NCBI RefSeq assembly: GCF_014199955.1
Contig: NZ_JACHOQ010000001.1
Span: 620,001-684,000, forward strand
Origin: Brevundimonas aurantiaca
GTDB taxonomy: Bacteria; Pseudomonadota; Alphaproteobacteria; Caulobacterales; Caulobacteraceae
DNA: 64,000 nucleotides
Direction of reading: 5' to 3'
Both the position numbers and the translations under genes were made by a program. Shown here in pieces: positions 39,744-46,835 of the stretch. How positions within the stretch are numbered: the first letter of the stretch is position 1; the number at the start of each line of letters is the position of its first letter. Under the pieces are notes generated by a model, which saw nothing but the letters and a program-made list of their open reading frames with translations, had not been told where the DNA came from and searched no databases.

Positions 39744-39780
39744 GCAAAGAAAAGCCCGGAGCCTGGGGAAGGCTCCGGGC
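39744..39780 (-). terminator. intrinsic terminator downstream of the DoxX gene
   Basis: A 10-bp stem, GCCCGGAGCC (39754-39763) and GGCTCCGGGC (39771-39780). On the minus strand it is followed by TTTTCTTTG, so it terminates transcripts coming from the DoxX gene. Confidence 0.85.
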
Positions 39781-39829
39781 GCGACACACCGGGGCGGAGG
39801 GGGGAGAGGCCCCGGCGATCGATCCTGTT

Positions 39830-40246
39830 TCAGGCGCGCCGCCGTCCCAAGAGGACGGGAACGGTGAGCGCCAGGAGAATGAGGTTCACCACCGCCAAGC
39901 CGATGTCGCGGCTCAGGGCGTGGACCATCAGCATGGTCGCCTCCATCACGATCAGTCCGGCCGAGGCGCTCAGCAACAGAGGGCGACCCACGCGCCAGGA
40001 GATCAGCGGCGCCAGAACGCTCAGGCCCAGCGCCATCTCCACCAAGCCCAGTCCACGCACCATGTTTTCCGGCGCGACCGCAGGCCAGCCCATCAGGGCG
40101 ATCAGATTGGTCATCGGCTCGGTCAGCTTGGCGTAACCGGCGGCGATGAAGAACATCGCGATCCAGCCCTGGAAGGTCCACAGTGTTACGTTCTTGTAGA
40201 CGGAGCGGGTGCGGGACTGGGCGACGGGCAGAGTGGTGGAGGTCAT
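39830..40246 (-). CDS. DoxX-like membrane protein
   Basis: About 138 aa with four hydrophobic helices. The first is WIAMFFIAAGYAKLTEPM, containing the AGYAKL(T) pattern common to DoxX proteins, and later ones include VEMALGLSVLAPLI and LAVVNLILLALTVPVLLG. DoxX-type proteins are linked to thiol or quinone redox and envelope stress, but here the exact role is unknown. The start is ATG 40246, with a weak ribosome-binding site. A cluster of GATGACATC repeats lies 85-130 bp upstream. Confidence 0.8.
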   Translation of the reverse strand: MTSTTLPVAQSRTRSVYKNVTLWTFQGWIAMFFIAAGYAKLTEPMTNLIALMGWPAVAPENMVRGLGLVEMALGLSVLAPLISWRVGRPLLLSASAGLIVMEATMLMVHALSRDIGLAVVNLILLALTVPVLLGRRRA

Positions 40247-40330
40247 CGGGGAGCGCCTGATTGGTAACAGTTGCGAGATCGGATCGAGCAACTCCGTTCG
40301 CAAGGGGTATGTAGCGCAGCCGATGCATTT

Positions 40331-40373
40331 TGTCATCGCCGGATGACATCAGTTGATGACATCGGCTGATGAC
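40331..40373. promoter_or_regulatory. GATGACATC repeat cluster upstream of the DoxX gene
   Basis: GATGACATC occurs at 40342-40350 and 40355-40363, GATGAC at 40368-40373, and its reverse complement TGTCATC at 40331-40337. The three direct copies have an exact 13-bp period. Such spacing suggests an operator bound cooperatively by an unidentified regulator controlling the DoxX gene. Confidence 0.5.
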
Positions 40374-40427
40374 TTATTGTTTCTGTGACATCCACCCTAC
40401 AGGCGGCCCGTCGCCCTTCCCTGAGGA

Positions 40428-40649
40428 TCACCCCTCTTCCGACTGAGGTCCCGGCGTCTGGACGATCAGATCGCCCGGCTGGCAGTCCAGCTCTCTACAA
40501 AGGGCGTCCAGGGTGGAGAAGCGCACGGCGCGGGCCTTGCCGGTCTTCAGGATCGACAGATTGGCCATCGTCACCCCGACGCGGTCGGACAGTTCGGTCA
40601 AGGACATGCGGCGCTCCAGCAGCAGCCGGTCCAGTTGGATCATGATCAT
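40428..40649 (-). CDS. small XRE-type helix-turn-helix regulator
   Basis: A 73-aa protein that is almost only an HTH_XRE/HTH_26 domain: QLDRLLLERRMSLTELSDRVGVTMANLSILKTGKARAVRFSTLDALCRELDCQPGDLI. GAGG sits 6 nt before ATG 40649. It follows the DUF2975 gene by 8 bp on the same strand. This DUF2975 + YozG-like regulator pair is a widespread two-gene module. The ATCGATA repeats before the DUF2975 gene are a plausible target. Confidence 0.9.
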   Translation of the reverse strand: MIMIQLDRLLLERRMSLTELSDRVGVTMANLSILKTGKARAVRFSTLDALCRELDCQPGDLIVQTPGPQSEEG

Positions 40650-40657
40650 GGCGCGCC

Positions 40658-41185
40658 TCAGACCGTCGCCAGCTGTTCGTCGCGCATGGCCGAGCCCTGG
40701 CGAAACACCTCGGCCAGGATGAAGACGACCAGAATGCCCAGCCACGATCCTAGGCTGAAGTCATAGTCGGAAACCGACTCCCCCATGACGTGCGGCGCCA
40801 CAAGAGCCAGCATCAAGGCGGTGAGCTGGATACCCATCAGGCCCAGCCCCACGCCCTGCAGCCGCTTGACGTTGGCGAACTCGAAGGCGTCGCCCTGATT
40901 GACCGAAAGCAGGATGCGGCGCAGTCGGTTGATGATCCACCAAGTGAAGCCGCAGGCCAGGAAGGCGCCGAGCAGGGTCAACCGCTCCGGCCAGTGCAGG
41001 TCGCGCGCGTCGCTGCTGTCGAGGTCCCTCATTCCGTCGACGAACCCCGCAGCAAAATCGGGCGATATGATGCTGGCGGCCAAGCAGATCGCCATGATCC
41101 CGGTGGCCAGCATGACGAAGACGTTGGCGAACCCCAGGCACCAGCGCAGGGCGCTTGAGATAGAGTATTTTCCGATCAGTCTCAT
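40658..41185 (-). CDS. DUF2975 family membrane protein
   Basis: A 175-aa inner-membrane protein with four hydrophobic segments, including FANVFVMLATGIMAICLAASII, TLLGAFLACGFTWWIINRL and WLGILVVFILAEVFRQGSAM. The conserved motif ILLSVNQGDAFEFANVKRLQ and the terminal AEVFRQG are typical of DUF2975. The function is unknown. It is co-transcribed with the XRE regulator that follows. Confidence 0.92.
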   Translation of the reverse strand: MRLIGKYSISSALRWCLGFANVFVMLATGIMAICLAASIISPDFAAGFVDGMRDLDSSDARDLHWPERLTLLGAFLACGFTWWIINRLRRILLSVNQGDAFEFANVKRLQGVGLGLMGIQLTALMLALVAPHVMGESVSDYDFSLGSWLGILVVFILAEVFRQGSAMRDEQLATV

Positions 41186-41233
41186 GTCGAACAGCCCTTC
41201 CTTCGGCGCGCCCTCCGCAGCGCCTTAGTGACT

Positions 41234-41280
41234 ATCGATATGGTTTCATCGATAAACAGGCAAGAAAATTATCGATAAAC
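41234..41280. promoter_or_regulatory. ATCGATA repeats in the DUF2975-XRE promoter
   Basis: ATCGATA is present at 41234-41240, 41248-41254 and 41271-41277, the last two extended to ATCGATAAAC. The core ATCGAT is itself palindromic. The copies lie 49-95 bp upstream of the DUF2975 start in AT-rich DNA, a likely operator for the XRE regulator. Confidence 0.5.
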
Positions 41281-41307
41281 GAGATGACGATTTTGTAAGG
41301 TTCTGCA

Positions 41308-42750
41308 TCAAGCGGTGAAGGCCCAGGCGAGGCGCGCCGCCTCCAGCCGGGCCAGCTTGGCCCGGAAGGGCGCCCAGTCGTCGGCGGCGTCGATGGCGGC
41401 CCAGATCGCCTCGACCTCGTCGATCAGCATTTCTTCGGGCTCGCGCGCGGCGAACATCGGATGCTCCAGCCGTTCGATCCGGTCGGGCTCGTGCGCCATC
41501 AGGGCGAAGCGGAAGGCGTCGAAGGCCTCGCCCTGATAGAGTTTCGCGCGCGGTCCCGACAAGGCGCGCGCGGCCGAGGCGAAGCCGCCGAACCAGTCGA
41601 AGAACAGCGGCTCCCAGCGAAGCCCCTCCCCGCCTTCGCGCAGCAGGGCCAGGGCCGTGTCGACCAGCCGTTGGTCCGCCGCCTCCCCCAGGCTCAGCAC
41701 GCCGAACCGCATGAGAAAGGCCGCACGCAATTCGCGGATATAGGCTGGGCCGAAGCCGTTCAAGGCGTCGGTCAGGGGCTCGACCTCGGCGACCAGCTTC
41801 AGGCATCCGGCCAACTGGGTCAGGTTCCAGAACACCGCCTCCGGCTGGCGGGCGAAGGCGTAAAGGCCGGTCTGGTCGAAATAGGCGGCGGTGAAGCCCG
41901 GCTGATAGGACGGCAGGAAGCGCCAGGGGCCATAGTCGAAACTCTCGCCCGTGACGTTCAGATTGTCGGTGTTGAGCACCCCGTGGACGAAACCCGCCGC
42001 GATCCAGCGCGCGGTCAGTCTGGCCGAGGCCTCGACGACGGCGCGCAGCAGGCCGGGCGCGTCCCCCGCCGCGACCTGTGGGTGATACAGGCTGCGGACG
42101 TGCTCGATCAGCGCTTCGATCTGATCGACCCGCCCCAGATAGGCCGCCCGCTGGAAGGTGCCGAACCGGATATGGGAATGGGACAGGCGCGCCAGGACGG
42201 CCGAACGGGTCGGCGACGGCTCGTCGCCCCGCTCCAGCGCCTCGCCGGTCTCGATCAAGGAGAAGGCGCGGCTGGTCGGAACCCCCAGGGCCTCCAGCAT
42301 CGCGGCCGCCAGAACTTCGCGCACCCCGCCTTTCAAGGTCAACCGACCGTCGCCGCCGCGCGACCAGGGCGTCTGGCCCGATCCCTTGGTCCCCAGATCC
42401 AGCAGCCGAGGCCGCGCGCCGCGCCGCGCGGCCGTCGCCTGCGGCGTCTCCCACATCTGGGCCGCCAGAAAGCCGCGCCCGTCGCCCAGGTCGGGGTTGT
42501 AGTGACGGAACTGATGGCCGTGATAGCGCATCGCCAACGGCCCCGGCTGGCCCGGCAGGGGTTCGAACCGGCCGAAGGCGGCGATCCATTCGGCCTCGCT
42601 CAGCCCGTCCAGCCCCACCTCGGCGGCGGCGCGCTGATTGCGGAAACGCAAATCGGCCTTGGGAAAGCGCGCGGCCTCCACAGCGTCGGCGAAGTCCGGC
42701 CCCAGATCGAAGAAGACGGGAGCGGGGCGGTAGTCGGCGTGGACGGGCAT
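41308..42750 (-). CDS. selO: protein adenylyltransferase SelO (YdiU family)
   Basis: A 480-aa pseudokinase-fold enzyme that transfers AMP from ATP, in an inverted orientation, to Ser/Thr/Tyr of proteins. Visible motifs are RYHGHQFRHYNPDLGDGRG, LLDLGTKGSGQTPWSRGGDGRLTLKGGVRE, HGVLNTDNLNVTGESFDYGPW (metal and catalytic Asp262, Asn263, Asp272) and the following GFTAAYFDQTGLYAF. Only one cysteine (Cys316) exists. The position of the E. coli activation-loop Cys is Ala here and no C-terminal Cys is present, so the disulfide switch described there is missing. It is divergent from the TonB receptor. Confidence 0.93.
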   Translation of the reverse strand: MPVHADYRPAPVFFDLGPDFADAVEAARFPKADLRFRNQRAAAEVGLDGLSEAEWIAAFGRFEPLPGQPGPLAMRYHGHQFRHYNPDLGDGRGFLAAQMWETPQATAARRGARPRLLDLGTKGSGQTPWSRGGDGRLTLKGGVREVLAAAMLEALGVPTSRAFSLIETGEALERGDEPSPTRSAVLARLSHSHIRFGTFQRAAYLGRVDQIEALIEHVRSLYHPQVAAGDAPGLLRAVVEASARLTARWIAAGFVHGVLNTDNLNVTGESFDYGPWRFLPSYQPGFTAAYFDQTGLYAFARQPEAVFWNLTQLAGCLKLVAEVEPLTDALNGFGPAYIRELRAAFLMRFGVLSLGEAADQRLVDTALALLREGGEGLRWEPLFFDWFGGFASAARALSGPRAKLYQGEAFDAFRFALMAHEPDRIERLEHPMFAAREPEEMLIDEVEAIWAAIDAADDWAPFRAKLARLEAARLAWAFTA

Positions 42751-42943
42751 GGCGGTCAGTTGCGCCCGCCTGGACGCTTTCGCAAGGCGCGGACTCGTCG
42801 CTGATCGGCTGAAGACTGACCTAGCGTCAAAATTTTCTGTCTCTTCCGTGTCACAGAAGGGCCGAACTAGGGCGAAAAATGGTCGCGGGTATCAGCGCTC
42901 GCTTGTCGTTCGGCGGGAAGCAGGCTTAGCCTCACCTTACTGA

Positions 42944-42967
42944 ACGCGCCTCCACGCAGAGGCGCGT
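42944..42967 (+). promoter_or_regulatory. hairpin in the TonB-receptor leader
   Basis: A perfect 9-bp stem, ACGCGCCTC and GAGGCGCGT, with the six-base loop CACGCA, ends 66 bp before the receptor start. It lacks a T tract, so it is more likely a leader RNA structure than a terminator. A short palindrome AGGCT-T-AGCCT (42922-42932) lies just upstream. Confidence 0.4.
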
Positions 42968-43033
42968 CGATTGGGAAATAGGAAACGCTTCGGTCGCCCC
43001 GCGACCGAGCTTCAGAGCCGGGAGGACGCTTCG

Positions 43034-45676
43034 TTGCGCCACACTAACCGCTACCTCAGAACCACCGTGTCCGCCGCTGTGGTCGGCGCCGCCGCCTTCG
43101 GCTTCGCCGGCATGGCCGCCGCCCAAGAGGCGCCGGCGACCGTGGACGACATCATCGTCACCGCCCAGAAGCGCGAACAGAGCCTGCAGGACGTGCCGAT
43201 CGTGGTCACCACCCTGTCGCAGGAGGTGCTGGACGGCGCGGGCGTGCAGGACATCAAGGATCTGCAGATCCTGACCCCCGGCATGACCGTCACCTCGACC
43301 CAGTCGGAAGCCTCGACCACCGTCCGTATCCGCGGCGCCGGCACCGTGGGCGACAACCCCGGTCTGGAAAGCTCGGTCGGCGTGGTCATCGACGGCGTCT
43401 ATCGTTCGCGCAACTCGGTCGGCTTCGGCGACCTGGGCGAACTGAGCCGCATCGAGGTGCTGAAGGGGCCGCAAGGCACCCTGTTCGGCAAGAACACCTC
43501 GGCCGGCGTCATCAACATCATCACCGAACGTCCGTCGTTCGACCCGTCGATCTCGGCCGAACTGACCGCCGGCAACTACGGCGCCGTCGGCGGCTCCGTC
43601 TCGGTGACCGGCGGCCTGACCGATCAGATCGCCGGCCGCCTGTTCGTCGCCCATCGCGAGCGCGACGGCTTCTATGACGTCAATCTGGGCGACGGCCCCC
43701 GCACCCTGACGGAAGACAACACCCAGGACTACTGGACCGGCCGTGGCCAGCTGCTGATCCTGCCCAGCGACGAGGTGTCGATCCGCCTGATCGCCGACTA
43801 CACCAAGCGCGACGAATACTGCTGCGCCGCCGTTCAGACCCGCGTCGGCCCGACCCAGGCCTTCATCGCCGCCCTGACGGCGCCGAACGGCCCCGGCCAG
43901 CGTCCGCCGGTCGCCGGCTTCGGCACGGTGCCCTTCAGCCGCACCGCCTATTCGAACCGCGAGACCCCGCAAGAGATCGAGGACATGGGTCTGTCGGCGG
44001 AGGCCACCATCGACCTGCCCAGCCTGAACGCCACCCTGACGTCCCAGACCTCGTGGCGCGACTGGTCGTTCCAGCAGGGGATGGACCTGGACTACACCGG
44101 CGCCGACATCCTGTACCGCGCCAATGACGGCTCCAACGGCTATGGGGTCGGCAACCTGACCCAGGAACTGCGCCTGGCCGGGACGACGGACAAGTTCGAC
44201 TGGCTGGTCGGCCTGTTCGCCACCAAGGAGGAGGTCTATCGCGACGACAGCTATGTCTACGGCGCCGACTACAACGCCTTCGCCTCCCTGCTGCTGACGG
44301 CCTCCCTTCCCGCCTCCGTGGGCGGCCCCAGCCCCAGCCGCCTGGGCTGTTTCACCAATCCCCAGGGCTTCCTGGTCGGCACGGCCGGTCCGGCCGCCGG
44401 ACAGCCGCTCTGCGTGATCGGCGCCGTGCCCCCCAGCGCCGCCGCCCCGACCTTCGGCACGGGCAAGGCCTATGAGGACCACTATTCCCAGAAGTCCGAA
44501 TCGGTCGCCGTATTCACCAACAACACCTATCGGGTGACGGAGGCGTTCGAGATCAACCTGGGTCTGCGCTACACCTATGACAGCAAGCGTCTGCTGGGCC
44601 TGCAGGACAATCTGGGGACCAACGGCGCGGCCTGCGGCGGCGCCCTGGCGAACCAGAACCCGGCCAATCGAGCGGTCTCGCCCATCCCCGGCACGGCCAA
44701 TGTCGCCACCCCAGCGGCGGCCCTCGGCCTGCTCTGCCTGCCTTGGTCCAACCCGCAGTACGACAACCGCCGCATCCAGGAGAAGTTCAGCGACACCGAC
44801 CTGAGCGGCACGCTTAAGGCCTCTTACCGCCTGAACCCCTCGGTCATGGGCTATGTCTCCTACGCCCGCGGCTACAAGGGCGCCGGCTACAATATGGACC
44901 GGGTGCAGACGGGGGTGACGCCTGACGCCTCGCTCTTCTTCGAGGCCGAGACGGTCGACAGCTATGAGGCCGGTCTGAAGACGACCCTGTTCAACCGCAC
45001 CATGCTGTTGAACATCACCTACTTTGACCAGAAGTTCGAAAACTTCCAGTTGAACACCTTCCTGGGCACCGCCTTCGTGGTGGAATCCATCCCGGAACTG
45101 ACCTCGCGCGGCGTCGACGCCGACATGGTCTGGTTCACCCCGATCGAGGGCCTGTCCTTCCAGGGCGGCGTCACCTACACCGACGCCAAGTACGGCGACT
45201 TCACCGGCGCCGATCTGTCGAACCCGGCGCGCTTCCCGCAGCTGTCGCTGCTGCCGGGCGCCCGCGCCTCCTTCGCTCCGGAATGGTCGCTGACCGGCGC
45301 CCTGGCCTTCGACCGCTCGCTGGGCGGCGGCCTGCGCGGCGGCTTCAACCTGTCGGCCAAATATTCGACCGAGTACAACACCGGCTCGGACCTGCTGCCG
45401 TACAAGAACCAGGAGGCCTTCACCGTCGTGAACGGCCGCATCTCGATCGGTTCGGAAGACGAGCGCTGGACCGTGGATGTCTGGGGGCAGAACCTGCTGC
45501 AGGAAGAATACACCCAGGTGGCCTTCGCCGCCCCGCTGCAGGGCACGGCCTTCACCAACACCACCACGCCCCAGGCGGACGGCACCTACTACAACATCGC
45601 CACCGACACGGCGACCTACAACGCCTACCTGGGCGCCCCGCGCACCTGGGGCGTGACGCTGAAGGTCAAATACTGA
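43034..45676 (+). CDS. TonB-dependent outer-membrane receptor
   Basis: About 880 aa. The start is TTG 43034 with GGAGG at 8 nt. The signal peptide is RTTVSAAVVGAAAFGFAGMAAAQ. The TonB-box/plug region follows with VDDIIVTAQKREQSLQDVPIVV, TVRIRGAGTVGDNPGLESSVGVVIDGVY and LGELSRIEVLKGPQGTLFGKNTSAGVINI. The 22-strand barrel ends at TWGVTLKVKY with the terminal aromatic. This subtype is abundant in Caulobacterales and sphingomonads and takes up carbohydrates, siderophores or aromatic compounds; the ligand is unknown. No adjacent uptake genes suggest one. Confidence 0.95.
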   Translation: MRHTNRYLRTTVSAAVVGAAAFGFAGMAAAQEAPATVDDIIVTAQKREQSLQDVPIVVTTLSQEVLDGAGVQDIKDLQILTPGMTVTSTQSEASTTVRIRGAGTVGDNPGLESSVGVVIDGVYRSRNSVGFGDLGELSRIEVLKGPQGTLFGKNTSAGVINIITERPSFDPSISAELTAGNYGAVGGSVSVTGGLTDQIAGRLFVAHRERDGFYDVNLGDGPRTLTEDNTQDYWTGRGQLLILPSDEVSIRLIADYTKRDEYCCAAVQTRVGPTQAFIAALTAPNGPGQRPPVAGFGTVPFSRTAYSNRETPQEIEDMGLSAEATIDLPSLNATLTSQTSWRDWSFQQGMDLDYTGADILYRANDGSNGYGVGNLTQELRLAGTTDKFDWLVGLFATKEEVYRDDSYVYGADYNAFASLLLTASLPASVGGPSPSRLGCFTNPQGFLVGTAGPAAGQPLCVIGAVPPSAAAPTFGTGKAYEDHYSQKSESVAVFTNNTYRVTEAFEINLGLRYTYDSKRLLGLQDNLGTNGAACGGALANQNPANRAVSPIPGTANVATPAAALGLLCLPWSNPQYDNRRIQEKFSDTDLSGTLKASYRLNPSVMGYVSYARGYKGAGYNMDRVQTGVTPDASLFFEAETVDSYEAGLKTTLFNRTMLLNITYFDQKFENFQLNTFLGTAFVVESIPELTSRGVDADMVWFTPIEGLSFQGGVTYTDAKYGDFTGADLSNPARFPQLSLLPGARASFAPEWSLTGALAFDRSLGGGLRGGFNLSAKYSTEYNTGSDLLPYKNQEAFTVVNGRISIGSEDERWTVDVWGQNLLQEEYTQVAFAAPLQGTAFTNTTTPQADGTYYNIATDTATYNAYLGAPRTWGVTLKVKY

Positions 45677-45724
45677 TCGTCTGAACCGCCGCGGCCCCAA
45701 GGGCTGACAGGGCGGAACGACGAA

Positions 45725-45755
45725 GGGCCGACCGGGAAACCGGCCGGCCCTTTTT
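45725..45755 (+). terminator. intrinsic terminator of the TonB-receptor gene
   Basis: An 11-bp stem with one A-C mismatch, left arm 45725-45735 and right arm 45740-45750, a GAAA tetraloop and TTTTTCTTT following. Confidence 0.92.
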
Positions 45756-46067
45756 CTTTGCAGGGGGACGGGATGGCGGCGGAGGCGGCCGCCCTTCGAC
45801 CGGAAGGCGCTTACTCCCCTTCCGTCATCCTCGGGCTTGACCCCGTCATCCTCGGGCTTGACCCGAGGATCGAGGGGGCCGCCGCTTGTGCGAGACCCCG
45901 GACGCAGCGCCCGATCCGGGCCCGATCCTCGGGTCAAGCCCGAGGATGACGGGGAGGAGGGGGGGCGGCCGAGGCTATGCCTGCCGCCCCGCGAGCGGGG
46001 AAGGTCGGGTTTAGGAGCCGGCGGCATTTTCGCAGTCCGACCCGTTGCGGACCCTGAACCCCTAAGT
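45756..46067. other. gene-free spacer after the TonB receptor
   Basis: With the terminator before it, this is the only stretch over 300 bp without a gene (45677-46067). Apart from the REP cluster at 45823-45951, it contains only GC-rich DNA and a G/C-run region near 45950-46020. No convincing coding frame or promoter is seen. Confidence 0.6.
45823..45951. repeat. REP-type palindromic repeat cluster (three copies)
   Basis: Copy A is 45823-45842, copy B 45844-45872 and copy C 45923-45951. B and C are perfect 29-nt inverted copies of each other, built on TCCTCGGGCTTGACCCGAGGA, which is itself nearly palindromic. A is a truncated direct copy of B. The 50-bp spacer between B and C makes a REPIN-like doublet. 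Such intergenic repeats are common in Caulobacterales. Confidence 0.85.
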
Positions 46068-46559
46068 TCAGCGAATAGACGTGAACCGACGCCGAACTCG
46101 CGAAGACAGCACTTTCAGCCGACCGACCAACCCTGCGAACGCCCCATACTTAGTGACCTCCCACTCCAGCTTCAGCAAAGCCTGAGCCGTCGACAGGGCC
46201 TCATCGATCTTGGCGATATATTCGTCGTGACCCCCAACCCTCACAAGATCGTCCAGCCTTCCCTTCAGGCTCGAGTGCAAAGGCTCTAACGGGTTTAGCC
46301 GCAAGAGAACTCTCCGATGTGCCGCCATCGAAAGATGAGCCTGCTCTGTCAGCTTCGCCGCGCCTTCAGGCGTATTGTCTGGGTCTCTCACCAGTTTGGC
46401 GATCCGATCGGAGGTCGCGAAGACCTCTGCCAGATCGTCTCTCAGGGCGTTTATCCAAGCTTGGCGAAGCTGGGCTATAGCAACGCCGCGAGCGATTAGC
46501 GCAGCAACGATGGATCCGATGCCAAACACGGCAAGAAAAGCTGTCCAAGTCGCGTGCAT
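46068..46559 (-). CDS. orphan hypothetical protein with one membrane segment (163 aa)
   Basis: ATG 46559 has GGAGGGGG upstream. An N-terminal membrane helix (TAFLAVFGIGSIVAALIA) is followed by a long amphipathic, possibly coiled-coil cytoplasmic part (LRQAWINALRDDLAEVFATSDRI, TEQAHLSMAAHRRVLLRLNPLEP). No family is recognised; the architecture resembles small phage or mobile-region proteins. The base composition is visibly less GC-rich than its neighbours, and REP copies and short repeats flank it on both sides, suggesting later arrival. It has no operon partner. Confidence 0.7.
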   Translation of the reverse strand: MHATWTAFLAVFGIGSIVAALIARGVAIAQLRQAWINALRDDLAEVFATSDRIAKLVRDPDNTPEGAAKLTEQAHLSMAAHRRVLLRLNPLEPLHSSLKGRLDDLVRVGGHDEYIAKIDEALSTAQALLKLEWEVTKYGAFAGLVGRLKVLSSRVRRRFTSIR

Positions 46560-46609
46560 CTGCCCCCCTCCAGCCGATAGGCCGCTTCCGATGGCGTTGT
46601 CGCCGCTCC

Positions 46610-46640
46610 CTGACATGCCGTCTACCTGACATGCCGTCTA
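46610..46640. repeat. tandem 15-bp duplication
   Basis: CTGACATGCCGTCTA occurs at 46610-46624 and again at 46626-46640, a 16-bp period. It lies upstream of the orphan membrane protein and may be an operator or simply replication slippage. Confidence 0.7.
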
Positions 46641-46692
46641 GCAGTATCGTGGACCCAAGTGACCTTCGCGGGTCAACCGCGGAAGTGTGGGT

Positions 46693-46716
46693 GTCCGCTA
46701 ACCACCCATAGCGGAC
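46693..46716. repeat. short intergenic hairpin
   Basis: GTCCGCT (46693-46699) and AGCGGAC (46710-46716) with a ten-base loop. It has the look of a small dispersed hairpin; there is no T tract. Confidence 0.5.
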
Positions 46717-46782
46717 GTTCGCCGATTCCGCATCCGGTTCGCCGCCTCCCGCCACGCCGGCCCTTCACCATCGCCAGAAGAA

Positions 46783-46811
46783 GGCCCGGCCGGAAAGTCT
46801 CCGGCCGGGCC
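46783..46811 (-). terminator. intrinsic terminator of the RND efflux operon
   Basis: A 12-bp perfect stem, GGCCCGGCCGGA (46783-46794) and TCCGGCCGGGCC (46800-46811). On the minus strand TTCTTCT follows. It lies 25 bp after the RND pump stop. Confidence 0.88.
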
Positions 46812-46835
46812 TCATCGTCTCACGAGGAACGTAGA

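Noticed and set aside
42920..42940. DtxR/IdeR-like iron box before the TonB receptor
   Set aside because: About two-thirds identity to the 19-bp actinobacterial consensus, but that regulator is not expected here and the match centres on a short palindrome that can arise by chance.
45823..45951. CRISPR array
   Set aside because: Only three copies, two inverted relative to each other, with unequal spacing and no cas genes; it fits REP elements.
42932..46027. 1031-codon minus-strand open frame
   Set aside because: Antisense to the TonB receptor and running through its terminator and the REP cluster; no recognisable domain.
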